Positions 1-8,654 of a DNA stretch of 64,000 nucleotides are shown here, in pieces. Positions within the stretch are counted from its first letter, which is position 1, and the number at the start of each line of letters is the position of its first letter. The stretch spans positions 143,382-207,381 of the forward strand of contig JACKHW010000008.1 in NCBI GenBank assembly GCA_020638795.1, read 5' to 3'. This stretch comes from Planctomycetota bacterium (GTDB lineage Bacteria > Planctomycetota > UBA1135 > GCA-002748355). Below the pieces are notes generated by a model that was given only the letters and a program-made list of their open reading frames with translations, had not been told where the DNA came from and made no database searches. Position numbers and translations under genes: made by a program.

Positions 1-876
1 AAACAGCGTGACGTCACGGGAATGCTCTTCGCGGACGTAGTGTTCGGTCAGCTCGATGAGTTTGCCGTCGTCGAAGCGAGCGGATGCATAGTGGCGCACG
101 GTGTCACCATCACTCGTTCTGAAGATCCGGGGCACCCGCGCGATGTTGACGTAGACCGTTGTCGGCGTGACCAAACAGCGCTTGCGAAACTCGCCACGCG
201 GGTGGAACAGCAAGTGGTGCATGTGGCCGGCGACGACAAGTGGGATTTCGAACCCACACGCCTCGAGCTTGCGCAGGGCGAGTTGTAGGTCGAGGTCGCC
301 CCAGTCGCCCCCGGGGCGTCCGAAATCCTTGCCGAAGATGTCGGAGGACCGCTTTCCGAGCCCGTAGGGCCCGTTGTGCGCGACGATGACGAGGTTTCGG
401 TAGCGTGCACCACGGGCGACTTCGACGATCTTCGCGGCAGAACTCTCGTGATCGAGGACGCCATAGAGTTCCGAATAGAGTTCTGGGCTACGTAGGCTCG
501 GGCCACCCCACGAAAAGGGGCGTGCGCCGATGACACTCACCCCGAGTGCATCGAGGTCGAGGGAGGCATAGGCGAGGTGCCGATCACCGAGGATTTCCAG
601 CGATTCGAGTAGCGCTTCCGTCGGGGCCTTCGTCCGGAAGCTGAGCCATGCATCGTGATTGCCGAGGATGCATCCGGTCTTGAGCGGTAGCTCGGCTACG
701 CGTCGTGCCATTTTCGGATCTTCGTCGCCTAGGTCACCGACGAACACGGTCAGCGCCGGATCCTTCTGGCACAGGAGCTTGCGATCCTCCTCGTCAAAAT
801 GACCGTGCAGGTCTCCGAGGAACCAGATCTCACGCGAATCTGTCGGAGCATGCTCGGAGGCAGTTGGTTCGCGCAT
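1..876 (-). CDS. Metallophosphoesterase, TIGR04168-like (3' end outside window)
   Basis: This is a calcineurin-like metallophosphoesterase whose C-terminus runs off the left edge; 292 codons are visible. The metal-binding blocks appear in the right order: GDLHGHF (residues ~21-27), GDLGDED (~47-53), GNHD (~72-75), VAHNGP in the middle and GHMHH further on. The arrangement, with a long insert between GNHD and VAHNG, recalls the TIGR04168 group of cyanobacterial and planctomycete phosphoesterases. The substrate is unknown. There is no signal peptide, so it is probably cytoplasmic. The ATG at 876 is the first in frame and leaves a 107-nt divergent spacer to the next gene. Confidence 0.8.
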   Translation of the reverse strand, partial: MREPTASEHAPTDSREIWFLGDLHGHFDEEDRKLLCQKDPALTVFVGDLGDEDPKMARRVAELPLKTGCILGNHDAWLSFRTKAPTEALLESLEILGDRHLAYASLDLDALGVSVIGARPFSWGGPSLRSPELYSELYGVLDHESSAAKIVEVARGARYRNLVIVAHNGPYGLGKRSSDIFGKDFGRPGGDWGDLDLQLALRKLEACGFEIPLVVAGHMHHLLFHPRGEFRKRCLVTPTTVYVNIARVPRIFRTSDGDTVRHYASARFDDGKLIELTEHYVREEHSRDVTLF

Positions 877-983
877 CGAAACGAGGCTACAGGATCGGGG
901 TCACGCCTGCAGCTCGTGGATCTGCAGTCGGTCACGGCCATCGCTTGATTCCTCCGCGGGGACGCGGTCTCCTTCGAGGCTTC

Positions 984-1649
984 ATGCAGCTCTTGCTCGC
1001 ACGCCACGGCAACACATTCGGTCCCGGAGAACGAGTCGTGTGGGTCGGGAAGAACCAGGATCTGCACTTGGTCGAACGAGGTCGCGAGCAGGCGGTGGAG
1101 TTCGCAAGCGCCATCGAGCGAGCAGGCAAGCACATCGTCGATGTGCGATGCGGGCCGCTTGCCAGGACGCGCGAGTTCGCCGAGATCATCGTCGATCGAC
1201 TCGGATTGCCGGCTGCGCGAATCGACGAAAGACTCGACGAGCTCGACTACGGCCGCTGGAGCGGTATGACTCGGGCAGAGATCCTGGAACGCTTCGGTCC
1301 GGAAGAACTCGACGCTTGGGCGGCGCACTCGCGGTGGCCACGGCGAGCAGGGTTCGGAAGCGATTCCGCGACGGTCCTCGACGAAGTGCGGTCCCTCGCC
1401 TTCGAATTGACTTCTGCGCACCGCGAGGCAGAGGGCGATGCAGCAGCCCTGCTCGTGAGCAGCAACGGTCGGCTCCGCTATTTCTTGGGTCTCGTCCCGG
1501 GTGAGTTCGAGCGACGCACGCTCGACGGTACGTTCGCCGTGGGAACCGGTCGCGCGTGCAGAATCGACGTCTCGCGTGACGGGCGCACGGCTGCGGCACT
1601 CCGCTACTGGAACCGCGATCCGAACGTCCAATCGGAGCTGCCTTTCTGA
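984..1649 (+). CDS. Histidine phosphatase (phosphoglycerate mutase-like)
   Basis: This 221-residue protein belongs to the histidine phosphatase superfamily. The catalytic LARHGNT block (RHG at residues 6-8) is at the N-terminus. It is followed by LDELDYGRWSGMT, which is typical of cobC/gpmB-like phosphatases, and by a late VSSNGRLRY segment where the second catalytic histidine normally sits (asparagine here). That substitution makes catalysis less certain. The ATG at 984 was chosen because family homology begins there; the frame is open further upstream. It lies 11 nt before the KdsB-like gene, probably in the same transcript. The substrate is unknown. Confidence 0.75.
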   Translation: MQLLLARHGNTFGPGERVVWVGKNQDLHLVERGREQAVEFASAIERAGKHIVDVRCGPLARTREFAEIIVDRLGLPAARIDERLDELDYGRWSGMTRAEILERFGPEELDAWAAHSRWPRRAGFGSDSATVLDEVRSLAFELTSAHREAEGDAAALLVSSNGRLRYFLGLVPGEFERRTLDGTFAVGTGRACRIDVSRDGRTAAALRYWNRDPNVQSELPF

Positions 1650-1660
1650 AGGTCGATCGC

Positions 1661-2443
1661 ATGCAAACCGTCGTCGTCATCCCCTCGCGTTACGGCTCGA
1701 GTCGATTTCCAGGGAAGCCCCTCGAGGCCGTGCACGGACGGACACTGATCGAGCGTGTTCATTCGATCGCGGTGGCGGCCCGCGGCGTGGATCTCGTGCT
1801 CGTCGCGACCGACGACGATCGGATTGCGGAGCACGTGCGCTCCTTCGGCGGCAAAGCCGTGATGACTTCCGAGTCGTGCCGAAACGGGAGCGAACGTGTT
1901 TTCCAAGCTCTGAGCGAGGCGGGGCTGAAACCCGAGATCGTCATCAACCTTCAAGGCGATGCGGTCCTCACGCCTCCGTGGGTGGTTGCCGCGGTGGTCG
2001 AGACTCTGCAGGACGATTCGAGCGTGGACGTCGCGACACCGTGCGTTCGACTCACGTGGGAAGAGTACGACGCTCACCGAGCCCGCCGCGTGAGAGGCAT
2101 CGTCGGCGGCACGACCGTCGTACGCTCGCGCCGCGGCGATGCGCTCTATTTCTCGAAGGAACTGCTACCGGTCGTTCGAGTGGAGGATCGCGGCGCACCG
2201 TGCCCCGTGTTCCGTCACATCGGGCTCTACGGATATCGGTACTCCGCGCTCGCTCGGTATCTCGAACTGACTCCGACCGAGCTAGAGGCGTGTGAAGGCC
2301 TCGAACAGCTGCGCCTTCTCGAGCACGGAATCCCGATTCGCTGTGTCGAAGTTTCCTATCGAGGTCGCAGTCACGCATCGATCGACAACCCGGAGGATGT
2401 CACGAAGGTCGAGGGCATCATCGATCACGAAGGAGAGTTCTGA
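1661..2443 (+). CDS. kdsB: 3-deoxy-manno-octulosonate cytidylyltransferase-like protein
   Basis: The family activates KDO as CMP-KDO for lipopolysaccharide assembly in the cytoplasm. The 260 residues fit the family (about 250). The N-terminal nucleotide-binding segment IPSRYGSSRFPGKPL (7-21) and the C-terminal metal-site motif SIDNPEDV are present. Two normally strict motifs diverge: the usual HxSGT(D/E)R is CRNGSER (73-79), and the usual NVQGDEP is NLQGDAV (96-102), keeping the metal-binding Asp100 but replacing the following Glu-Pro. The activated sugar may therefore be a KDO variant or another ulosonic acid. The stop is 7 nt from the convergent mutY stop. Confidence 0.8.
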   Translation: MQTVVVIPSRYGSSRFPGKPLEAVHGRTLIERVHSIAVAARGVDLVLVATDDDRIAEHVRSFGGKAVMTSESCRNGSERVFQALSEAGLKPEIVINLQGDAVLTPPWVVAAVVETLQDDSSVDVATPCVRLTWEEYDAHRARRVRGIVGGTTVVRSRRGDALYFSKELLPVVRVEDRGAPCPVFRHIGLYGYRYSALARYLELTPTELEACEGLEQLRLLEHGIPIRCVEVSYRGRSHASIDNPEDVTKVEGIIDHEGEF

Positions 2444-2450
2444 AGGAAGG

Positions 2451-3509
2451 TCACCGCCGATCGAGAACCCGCAGTGCCTTGCGCACGATCGTCGTCGCCG
2501 GCACGTCATCGTTTCTCGGTGAACCGTAGCGTGCATCGACGTCAGCGGCGATCGCATCCGGTGGTGGTGGATCGAGTGCTTCGCGCACGTGCACGGTAAG
2601 TCGCCATTTGGTGATCGCGTGTTTGAAGCTCGCTGTTCGTTTTCCGATGCGCACGTGGACGCCGAGCGACCTCCGGACCGACTGCTCGAGATCGTCCTCG
2701 CGCCGAATCGGAATGCCGAGCGTCGGTAGGCAGTATTGACCCGCGTTGATCTCGCCGGGTGGGACTCGCTGCATGAGGACCGTGTCTTCGCGGCGCGCGA
2801 CGAGGACTTCGGTTTCGACGGCTGTCGCTTTCGAGCGTCCTGAGGTTCTCGGGAGTTCTTCGACGCGGCCGCGTTCGTGCGCCTCACAGAAGAGCATCCA
2901 GGGGCATTGCGCGCATTTCGGTGCGCGCGGAGTGCAGATCATCGCCCCGAGTTCCATCAACGCCTGGTTCACGTCGCCAGGTGACGAAACGTGTGCGCTC
3001 GTGTGCAACGTTCGAATCTCGTCGCGCATGCGGTCGCGTGCGTCACGCGACTTGGGGTCGATCTCGATCCATAGCGTGCGTGACAGGAGACGTTCGACGT
3101 TCCCGTCGATCGCGGGTAGCGGGAGATCGAATGCGATCGAACCGATCGCCCCCTGCGTGTATTCGCCGATGCCGGGCAAGTTGCGCAACGCGGTCGAGTC
3201 GCGAGGAACCTGACCCTCGTGCTCGGCGACGACGATACGGGCCGCGTCGCGCAACGATCGTGCACGGCGGTAGTAGCCGAGTCCGCGCCACGCGACGAGC
3301 ACTTCGTCGTCAGTTGCCGCTGCGAATGCTCGTGGTTCGCCATACTTGACGACGAAACTCTCGAACCGCTCACGCACCGCATCCACGCGAGTCTGCTGGA
3401 GCATGATCTCGCTGACCCACACGGCCCATGGGTTCTTCGTACGTCGCCACGGCAGATCGCGCCGGTGCTGCGCATACCAAGCGAGCAGCGACGCTGCTCG
3501 TTCGCTCAC
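2451..3509 (-). CDS. mutY: A/G-specific adenine glycosylase MutY
   Basis: MutY removes adenine mispaired with 8-oxoguanine. Visible features of the 352-residue protein are the catalytic Glu in SEIMLQQTR (Glu34), the helix-hairpin-helix LPGIGEYT (111-118), the catalytic Asp in DGNVERLLSR (Asp135), and a [4Fe-4S] ligand set C-X6-C-X2-C-X5-C (Cys192, 199, 202, 208). The C-terminal ~130 residues form the NUDIX-like 8-oxoG recognition domain. Translation starts at a GTG (3507-3509) that overlaps the stop of the upstream tatA-like gene as GTGA, implying translational coupling. Confidence 0.93.
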   Translation of the reverse strand: MSERAASLLAWYAQHRRDLPWRRTKNPWAVWVSEIMLQQTRVDAVRERFESFVVKYGEPRAFAAATDDEVLVAWRGLGYYRRARSLRDAARIVVAEHEGQVPRDSTALRNLPGIGEYTQGAIGSIAFDLPLPAIDGNVERLLSRTLWIEIDPKSRDARDRMRDEIRTLHTSAHVSSPGDVNQALMELGAMICTPRAPKCAQCPWMLFCEAHERGRVEELPRTSGRSKATAVETEVLVARREDTVLMQRVPPGEINAGQYCLPTLGIPIRREDDLEQSVRRSLGVHVRIGKRTASFKHAITKWRLTVHVREALDPPPPDAIAADVDARYGSPRNDDVPATTIVRKALRVLDRR

Positions 3510-3982
3510 GCGTCGGCCTTCGGCGCGTTGGAGTCGCCAGCCTTTTGCTCAGGAGTGTCGATCTCCGATCCGGAGGTGCTTCCTTCTATTTCGGTGTCGA
3601 TGATCTCGCCCGCAGGGGTTTTCTCACTGGTCGACTCCATGTTTCGCGAAGAGGCGGGCGCCTTCGACGATGCGGTGTCGGGCTTGTCGTCGAACTCGAT
3701 CTCGTTCCACGCTGAGCGGTCGGGCTCGGGCCACTGCTTCGTGGTGTCTGCACGAGCAGCGTCACGCAGGTCCCGTCGAATGTCTTGGATCTCGCGGTCG
3801 ATGCCGACCTCGTCCTTGAGTCCACGAAGTCCTTTACGGAACTCGACGAGGCTTCGGCCGAGCGAACGTCCCACTTCGGGAAGTCGACCACCGAACAAGA
3901 GAAGACCGACCAGAAGGATCACCAGAACTTCCGGTCCACCCGGAAGACCGAAGATGGCCAGAGTTCCGTGCACGCTGTTCAT
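3506..3982 (-). CDS. tatA: Sec-independent translocase TatA/TatB-type protein
   Basis: This is a 158-residue twin-arginine translocase component. An N-terminal transmembrane helix (residues ~12-32, rich in Val/Leu/Ile) is followed by the FGGRLPEVGRSLGRSL hinge and amphipathic helix diagnostic of TatA/B. It ends in a long acidic, Ser/Thr/Glu-rich tail. The FG-x-R-LPE hinge favours TatA over TatB, but tail length alone does not decide. The ATG at 3982 was preferred to an in-frame upstream TTG (4018), because it places the membrane helix at the usual distance from the N-terminus. It is coupled to mutY; no tatC lies in the window. Confidence 0.85.
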   Translation of the reverse strand: MNSVHGTLAIFGLPGGPEVLVILLVGLLLFGGRLPEVGRSLGRSLVEFRKGLRGLKDEVGIDREIQDIRRDLRDAARADTTKQWPEPDRSAWNEIEFDDKPDTASSKAPASSRNMESTSEKTPAGEIIDTEIEGSTSGSEIDTPEQKAGDSNAPKADA

Positions 3983-4156
3983 TCCATGGATCTTCGATGG
4001 CGGCGGAATACGTGTCAACGTGACCGATGGCCTCGCTCGAATGCCGCATCGACAACCGTGTCGATGCCCGAACGATTTCCATCGATTTCAGTCCGTCACG
4101 AAGACGGCTCGCGTAGATGCGCTCGCAATCGGTAATCCCGCACCAAGCGGTTTTCC

Positions 4157-4163
4157 AGGAGGA
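4157..4163 (+). promoter_or_regulatory. Strong ribosome binding site for the PRC-barrel gene
   Basis: AGGAGGA lies 3 nt before the ATG at 4167 (core GGAGG 4 nt from it). It fixes the start inside an open frame that extends more than 900 nt further upstream as antisense to mutY and tatA. Confidence 0.6.
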
Positions 4164-4166
4164 ACG

Positions 4167-5078
4167 ATGTTCCAATCCATTACGCCCATGCGTGCCTTCA
4201 TGGCGATCTCCGTTTTCGCAACGACTTGCGTGCCGTTGTATTCCCAGGACGAAGTCGAGGTCATCGAAGTCGCCCCTGCTCGTCCCGCACAAGAGGTTCC
4301 GTCGTCGGGCTTCAAAGACGCGACGGTCTTGCTCGGGGTTCGGCTCGTCAAGGATGCGAAGACACAGACCGAAGTCCTCGGGCGTGTGCTCGACATGGTC
4401 TTCGTCAACCAGACAGGACAGGTGACGCACTTCGTCGTGAGTTCGACCGGGGGACGTTCGACGGCGATCGATGCATCGAAGCTCACGTGGCACGAAACCG
4501 AGAAGGTCTTCACGAGCAATCTCACGACTGACGAGTTCCAAGCGATGCCGATGTTCGACCCGAGTCGACTCGAGTCGCTCGTCCCCGCGAACATGAAGAA
4601 GGTCGACACGACCGATGCTTCCTCCAAGAAGGACAGCGATGACGCGGACGATGAACCGGAGGAGAAGGTCCAGGACGAAGGTGCCGAGGACGAGTTGAAG
4701 CAGGACGAGGACGGCAAGGCGAAGCAGAAGGCGAAGCCGCTGCCGATCCTTGCAACACTCAGCACGGTCATGGGATATGACATTCGCACCGAAGACGACG
4801 CGGTCGTCGGACGTGCGCGCAAGCTCATCCTGGACCTGGGGCAACGACGCATCGCGTACATCGGCATTCGCGTGCAAAACACGGTCAACTACGTGCCATA
4901 TTCGACCGCGAAGCCCACATGGAACGACAACCGCCGCGTCGAACTGAGACTCGAGGCCACCCGGGAGCAGATCGCTTCCACGCCGCAGCCGTCCGAAGAA
5001 AACGGCCTCGGCATCGACGACCCGCAGTATCGCAAGTGCCTCGACAAGTACTTCGCGGAGGCCAAGTCGTCGAAGTGA
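4167..5078 (+). CDS. Exported protein with two PRC-barrel domains
   Basis: This 303-residue protein has an N-terminal signal peptide (residues 1 to ~24, cleavage likely before DEVEV). Two PRC-barrel-like units follow, one at ~50-110 (LLGVRLV...GRVLDMVF...VVSSTGG) and one at ~198-255 (VMGYDIR...GRARKLIL...IGIRV). A highly acidic Lys/Asp/Glu linker separates them. PRC barrels are small beta-barrels that often mediate protein or RNA contacts; an exported two-barrel protein has no assigned role. The AGGAGGA ribosome site sets the start. The next gene begins 55 nt downstream. Confidence 0.7.
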   Translation: MFQSITPMRAFMAISVFATTCVPLYSQDEVEVIEVAPARPAQEVPSSGFKDATVLLGVRLVKDAKTQTEVLGRVLDMVFVNQTGQVTHFVVSSTGGRSTAIDASKLTWHETEKVFTSNLTTDEFQAMPMFDPSRLESLVPANMKKVDTTDASSKKDSDDADDEPEEKVQDEGAEDELKQDEDGKAKQKAKPLPILATLSTVMGYDIRTEDDAVVGRARKLILDLGQRRIAYIGIRVQNTVNYVPYSTAKPTWNDNRRVELRLEATREQIASTPQPSEENGLGIDDPQYRKCLDKYFAEAKSSK

Positions 5079-5133
5079 CGACGTGGTCCGTGCAATCCGC
5101 GGGGTAGACTGATCGTGGAGGTACGCGCCGCAG

Positions 5134-7671
5134 ATGCCGGAGCGACCGATTCGATCACCCCGAGGGACCCAGTTCGCCATGGCACGAGCCCATGACGTCT
5201 TCGCCGCACGACGGCGCTTTGCCCGCGCAGCGAGCCTCGCAACCATCGGTTCGACGATTCTTTTAGGATTCGCGAGTTGTGGTGGCGGTGGAGGTGCCGC
5301 ACCGACCTTCGTTCTCAACGGCAAGCTCAGCCTCGAACAGGAGCCGAGTAGCCCGTCCCTCGCTGGTCTCGGGTTGACCGTCGGCGAGCGCCGTGGGCGC
5401 GATTTCGAGCCCAATGATCACCTGTTTTCGGCGATCGATCTCGGAGATCTCGATGTCGCGTTCCCCGTGCACCGCGTCGTGAGCGGCGAGGTCGGTGGTT
5501 CGTTGGATCCGCGCGACGTGCTTCGCGTTGGGCCGGTCGATGCGGCTATGGCCGGAAGACGGCTCGAGATCGATCTTTCGGGCGACACCGTCACGGGGAC
5601 GTTGCACGTCGAGGACGGTCGCGGTTCGCCTGCACGCAACGTCGCTAGCGGTGCGATCACTTCGGTGACGCTCGAGGCCGGGCAAGACCTCGTGCTCGTG
5701 CTCGACTCCATTGATTCTCAGCGCGGTGCGTGGCAGCTCGGCTTCACTCTCTCGGACGGCTCCTCGGTGCGCGAGGAGCCTGCGAGCTTCGTCCAGCCAT
5801 CTGTCGCGGCCGCAAGGCGAGAAGCGATGCTCGGCGGCGATGCGTTCCGGTTTCGGGCAGGCGAGGTTCTCGTACACTGCCCGGATGCTGGCGAACGCCT
5901 TCGCACGCTCGGGTTCCGGCGTGTCTCGGGCTCCGTCGACGTCGGTCGCTACGTGCGCGATGGCTTCAGCATGTCGCTGGAGCGTGATGCCGGGCAGTGG
6001 GCACAGTCGAATCTCCTGCGCGAAGTGCGACGTGCGCTACCGGACGCGGAGTACGTCAGCCCGAACATCGTGACCCCGCTCGAGGAGGCACTCGCTGGTA
6101 TGCCGTCGAGCATGTCGCTCCCTCCGCTCGATCCCAACGACGAGTACTGGAAGAAGAACGAGCAGTTCAATCTCGCGCTGACGAACTTTCCGCAAGCTTG
6201 GCAGACGACGACCGGCAGTGACTCCGTGCACATCGCGATCGTCGATACCGGCATGATGATCGAGCACCCGGACCTCGCACCGCGGGTCTCGACGTACGGC
6301 TACGACTTCATCGCCGACAAGGACAGTGCCGGGGATGGCGATGGCATCGACTCCGATCCGAGCGAGCCGCCCGAGTTCGACATTTACTTCTATCACGGCA
6401 CGTATGTCGGCGGTGTTGCCGCGGCCGTCACGAACAACACGATCGGTGTGGCAGGCGGAACCTGGAAGGGCAAGGTCATCCCGATTCGCGTGTTCGGTCG
6501 GCTCGGCGGTGCGAGCTACGATCGTGTGCAGGCGTATCGCTACCTCGCTGGCCAGACCAACGACAGCGGAAGGATCCTTCCCGAGGCGGAGCGGCCGAAA
6601 GTCATCAATCTGAGCTTCGCGATTCGTGTGCCGACGACAGCCGAGCATGTCGAGATCCAGCGGCTCTATGCGCAGAACGTCAAGATGGTGGCCGCGATCG
6701 ACAACCAGGGTTTCGACCCCGCGCCAGCGCTCTATCCGGCCGCCTGGCCCGAGGTGCTTTGTTGTGCAGCCGTCGACGAGAATCTCGTCCGCACGACGTA
6801 TTCCAACGCCGCCGACTACGTCGACATTTGCGCTCCGGGAGGCACGGAGATCTCTGGTCCGAAGGGCGTGATCTCGACATGGGCGCTGCGCCTCAACGGC
6901 AAGCTCACGTACCTCTACAACAGCTTCTTGGGCACTTCGGTCGCAACGCCCGCGATCTCGGCGGGCCTCGCCCTGATGGAGTCCGTGCACGCGGACCTCG
7001 CACCCGAACTCGCACGCCGCATCCTCGCAGAAACGTGCAAGGATCTCGGTCCTGTCGGAAAAGACCGCTACTACGGGCATGGCTTGTTGCAGGTGGACCT
7101 CGCGGTCCAACGCGCGATCGAACTCGACAAAGCGCCCTTGCTGGGCCTCACGCCGCAGTCGTTCCGTTTCGATGACGCTGTCAACGTCGACAAGTTGTCG
7201 ATCAGCAATCTCGGTGGACGCCTTCTCGGTGATTTCGCGGTGCAGTCCGTTGGGTCGAGTTCTGGAGCCCTTTCGTTCTTCGTGCCCGAGTATGCGCCCG
7301 GTGATCTGATCATGACGCTCGACCGTCAGTCGTCACTGGTTGGTAATCACCAGGAGACGTTCCGACTAGGCTCCAATGGTGGTGCCCTGACCTTCTCGGT
7401 CTCGTGGCGTCGACCGATACCGCCTTCGCCGGCGGGGTTCGACGTGTGGTTGTCGTTCGATGGGCGGCTCATCCGAAAGACGCGGAGCGCTGCGGACGGC
7501 AGCTTCTCGTTCACCGGGCTCGCCGCCGGTGAGTACTTCCTCGAAGCGGGAGTGGATCGCGATCAGAACGGCAGGCTCGGCGATCCGCAGGAGTGGTATC
7601 TGTCGCGCAGGGTGATCGTCGACGAAACCACGAGCGGAGAACTCGGCGGCGTCATTCCTTGGCGCAACTGA
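5134..7671 (+). CDS. Subtilisin-like serine protease lipoprotein (S8)
   Basis: This 845-residue S8 protease has a signal sequence ending in GFASC followed by Gly-rich residues, which looks like a lipobox. It probably sits lipid-anchored on the periplasmic or cell-surface side. All three catalytic residues are visible: Asp371 (IVDTG), His421 (YHGTYVGGV) and Ser602 (GTSVATP). The ~330 residues before the catalytic domain look like a prodomain region. The C-terminal ~80 residues form a carboxypeptidase-regulatory or SdrD-like beta-sandwich (DGSFSFTGLAAGEYFLEA). A later ATG at 5179 is an alternative start. The 3' end overlaps the convergent birA gene by 20 bp. Confidence 0.88.
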   Translation: MPERPIRSPRGTQFAMARAHDVFAARRRFARAASLATIGSTILLGFASCGGGGGAAPTFVLNGKLSLEQEPSSPSLAGLGLTVGERRGRDFEPNDHLFSAIDLGDLDVAFPVHRVVSGEVGGSLDPRDVLRVGPVDAAMAGRRLEIDLSGDTVTGTLHVEDGRGSPARNVASGAITSVTLEAGQDLVLVLDSIDSQRGAWQLGFTLSDGSSVREEPASFVQPSVAAARREAMLGGDAFRFRAGEVLVHCPDAGERLRTLGFRRVSGSVDVGRYVRDGFSMSLERDAGQWAQSNLLREVRRALPDAEYVSPNIVTPLEEALAGMPSSMSLPPLDPNDEYWKKNEQFNLALTNFPQAWQTTTGSDSVHIAIVDTGMMIEHPDLAPRVSTYGYDFIADKDSAGDGDGIDSDPSEPPEFDIYFYHGTYVGGVAAAVTNNTIGVAGGTWKGKVIPIRVFGRLGGASYDRVQAYRYLAGQTNDSGRILPEAERPKVINLSFAIRVPTTAEHVEIQRLYAQNVKMVAAIDNQGFDPAPALYPAAWPEVLCCAAVDENLVRTTYSNAADYVDICAPGGTEISGPKGVISTWALRLNGKLTYLYNSFLGTSVATPAISAGLALMESVHADLAPELARRILAETCKDLGPVGKDRYYGHGLLQVDLAVQRAIELDKAPLLGLTPQSFRFDDAVNVDKLSISNLGGRLLGDFAVQSVGSSSGALSFFVPEYAPGDLIMTLDRQSSLVGNHQETFRLGSNGGALTFSVSWRRPIPPSPAGFDVWLSFDGRLIRKTRSAADGSFSFTGLAAGEYFLEAGVDRDQNGRLGDPQEWYLSRRVIVDETTSGELGGVIPWRN

Positions 7672-8518
7672 GGCTTTCGATCTCGCCACAAGCGAATCGT
7701 CGGCCATCCTCGAAGGTCGCGTGCGTCAAGTCGATACGTGCGAGTCGACCCGCGTGTGAGCGATCGCGGACACGCACGTCGACTTCGCGTCCTACGAGGT
7801 CGAGCGCGGACTCGTACAGAGTCAAGATTGCATCGGGTGACGTCGCGGCGCGTTGAATCAAGCGACCGATCCAGACGATCACGTTGCAGAGGAGCGAACA
7901 ACGATCGAAGTCGATGCCCGTAGCCTTCATCAGACTCGTCGCGATCGCGTCGAGTTCATATGGGAAGGTCCGTCGCCCGACGTTGATTCCGATCCCGACG
8001 ATCCAGCGCCCCGTACCGTGGCTCTCGATCAGGATTCCCGCGAGCTTGGCTCCATCCACTAGCAGGTCGTTGGGCCACTTGGCTCGGAGTCGGTCCGGCT
8101 CGAAGTCTGCCCCCTGTTCTCGCATCGATTCGACGAGCGCGAGTCGGATCGCGACCGGAATCAGCATCGGCAACAGGCGTGGATCGAAGTCGGGTTCGAT
8201 CGAGAAGCTCATGCCGATGTCGCCCTGAGCGTCGTGATCCCAGACGCGTCCTCGAGTCCCGCGGGCTTGCGTCTGTGCGGCTGCAACGACGAGGACGGGT
8301 GTCCCTGCCTGTTTGCCGCCGGTCGTTTCTGCCTCGGCGTCGAGGTGGGCTTTGACGTCGTCTTGTGTGGAGGTCGTGGTCTCGACGACGAAACATCGCG
8401 GTGCTACGCCGCGAGCCCGGCCCGAGGCGACGCTCTCCCAAGCCGTACGGATTCTCGACACCTCGACAGGCGCGTAGTTCACGGCCGGACGATAGCAGCG
8501 CTGACGATCCAACGGCAT
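7652..8518 (-). CDS. birA: Biotin--[acetyl-CoA-carboxylase] ligase BirA (no HTH)
   Basis: The enzyme makes biotinyl-AMP and transfers biotin to the carboxyl carrier protein of acetyl-CoA carboxylase. In the 288-residue product the substrate-binding segments TTTSTQDD, AQTQARGTRGRVW and KWPNDLL are visible, as are AGILIE and VGIGINVG. A short C-terminal SH3-like domain follows. The N-terminal HTH of bifunctional BirA is absent, so this is a class I, non-regulatory ligase. The start is uncertain: the ATG at 8518 is annotated, but a GTG at 8482 leaves the domain intact, and neither has a clear ribosome site. It overlaps the S8 protease gene by 20 bp at the 3' ends. Confidence 0.88.
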   Translation of the reverse strand: MPLDRQRCYRPAVNYAPVEVSRIRTAWESVASGRARGVAPRCFVVETTTSTQDDVKAHLDAEAETTGGKQAGTPVLVVAAAQTQARGTRGRVWDHDAQGDIGMSFSIEPDFDPRLLPMLIPVAIRLALVESMREQGADFEPDRLRAKWPNDLLVDGAKLAGILIESHGTGRWIVGIGINVGRRTFPYELDAIATSLMKATGIDFDRCSLLCNVIVWIGRLIQRAATSPDAILTLYESALDLVGREVDVRVRDRSHAGRLARIDLTHATFEDGRRFACGEIESLSCAKE

Positions 8519-8654
8519 GGGCTTCAGAACGGCAGGGGGGATTGCCGACAAGAACCGTCGAGGTCCCCGGCACGCCTGCCGGACGGGCCGAGGTATTCCC
8601 CCCGAACCGAGCAGTCCGAGTTCTCCAGTGCAGCCAGAGCGTTTTGCTGCCGAC

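Noticed and set aside
3219..4166. Upstream extension of the PRC-barrel gene
   Set aside because: It is antisense to mutY and tatA; the AGGAGGA ribosome site and signal peptide fix the start at 4167.
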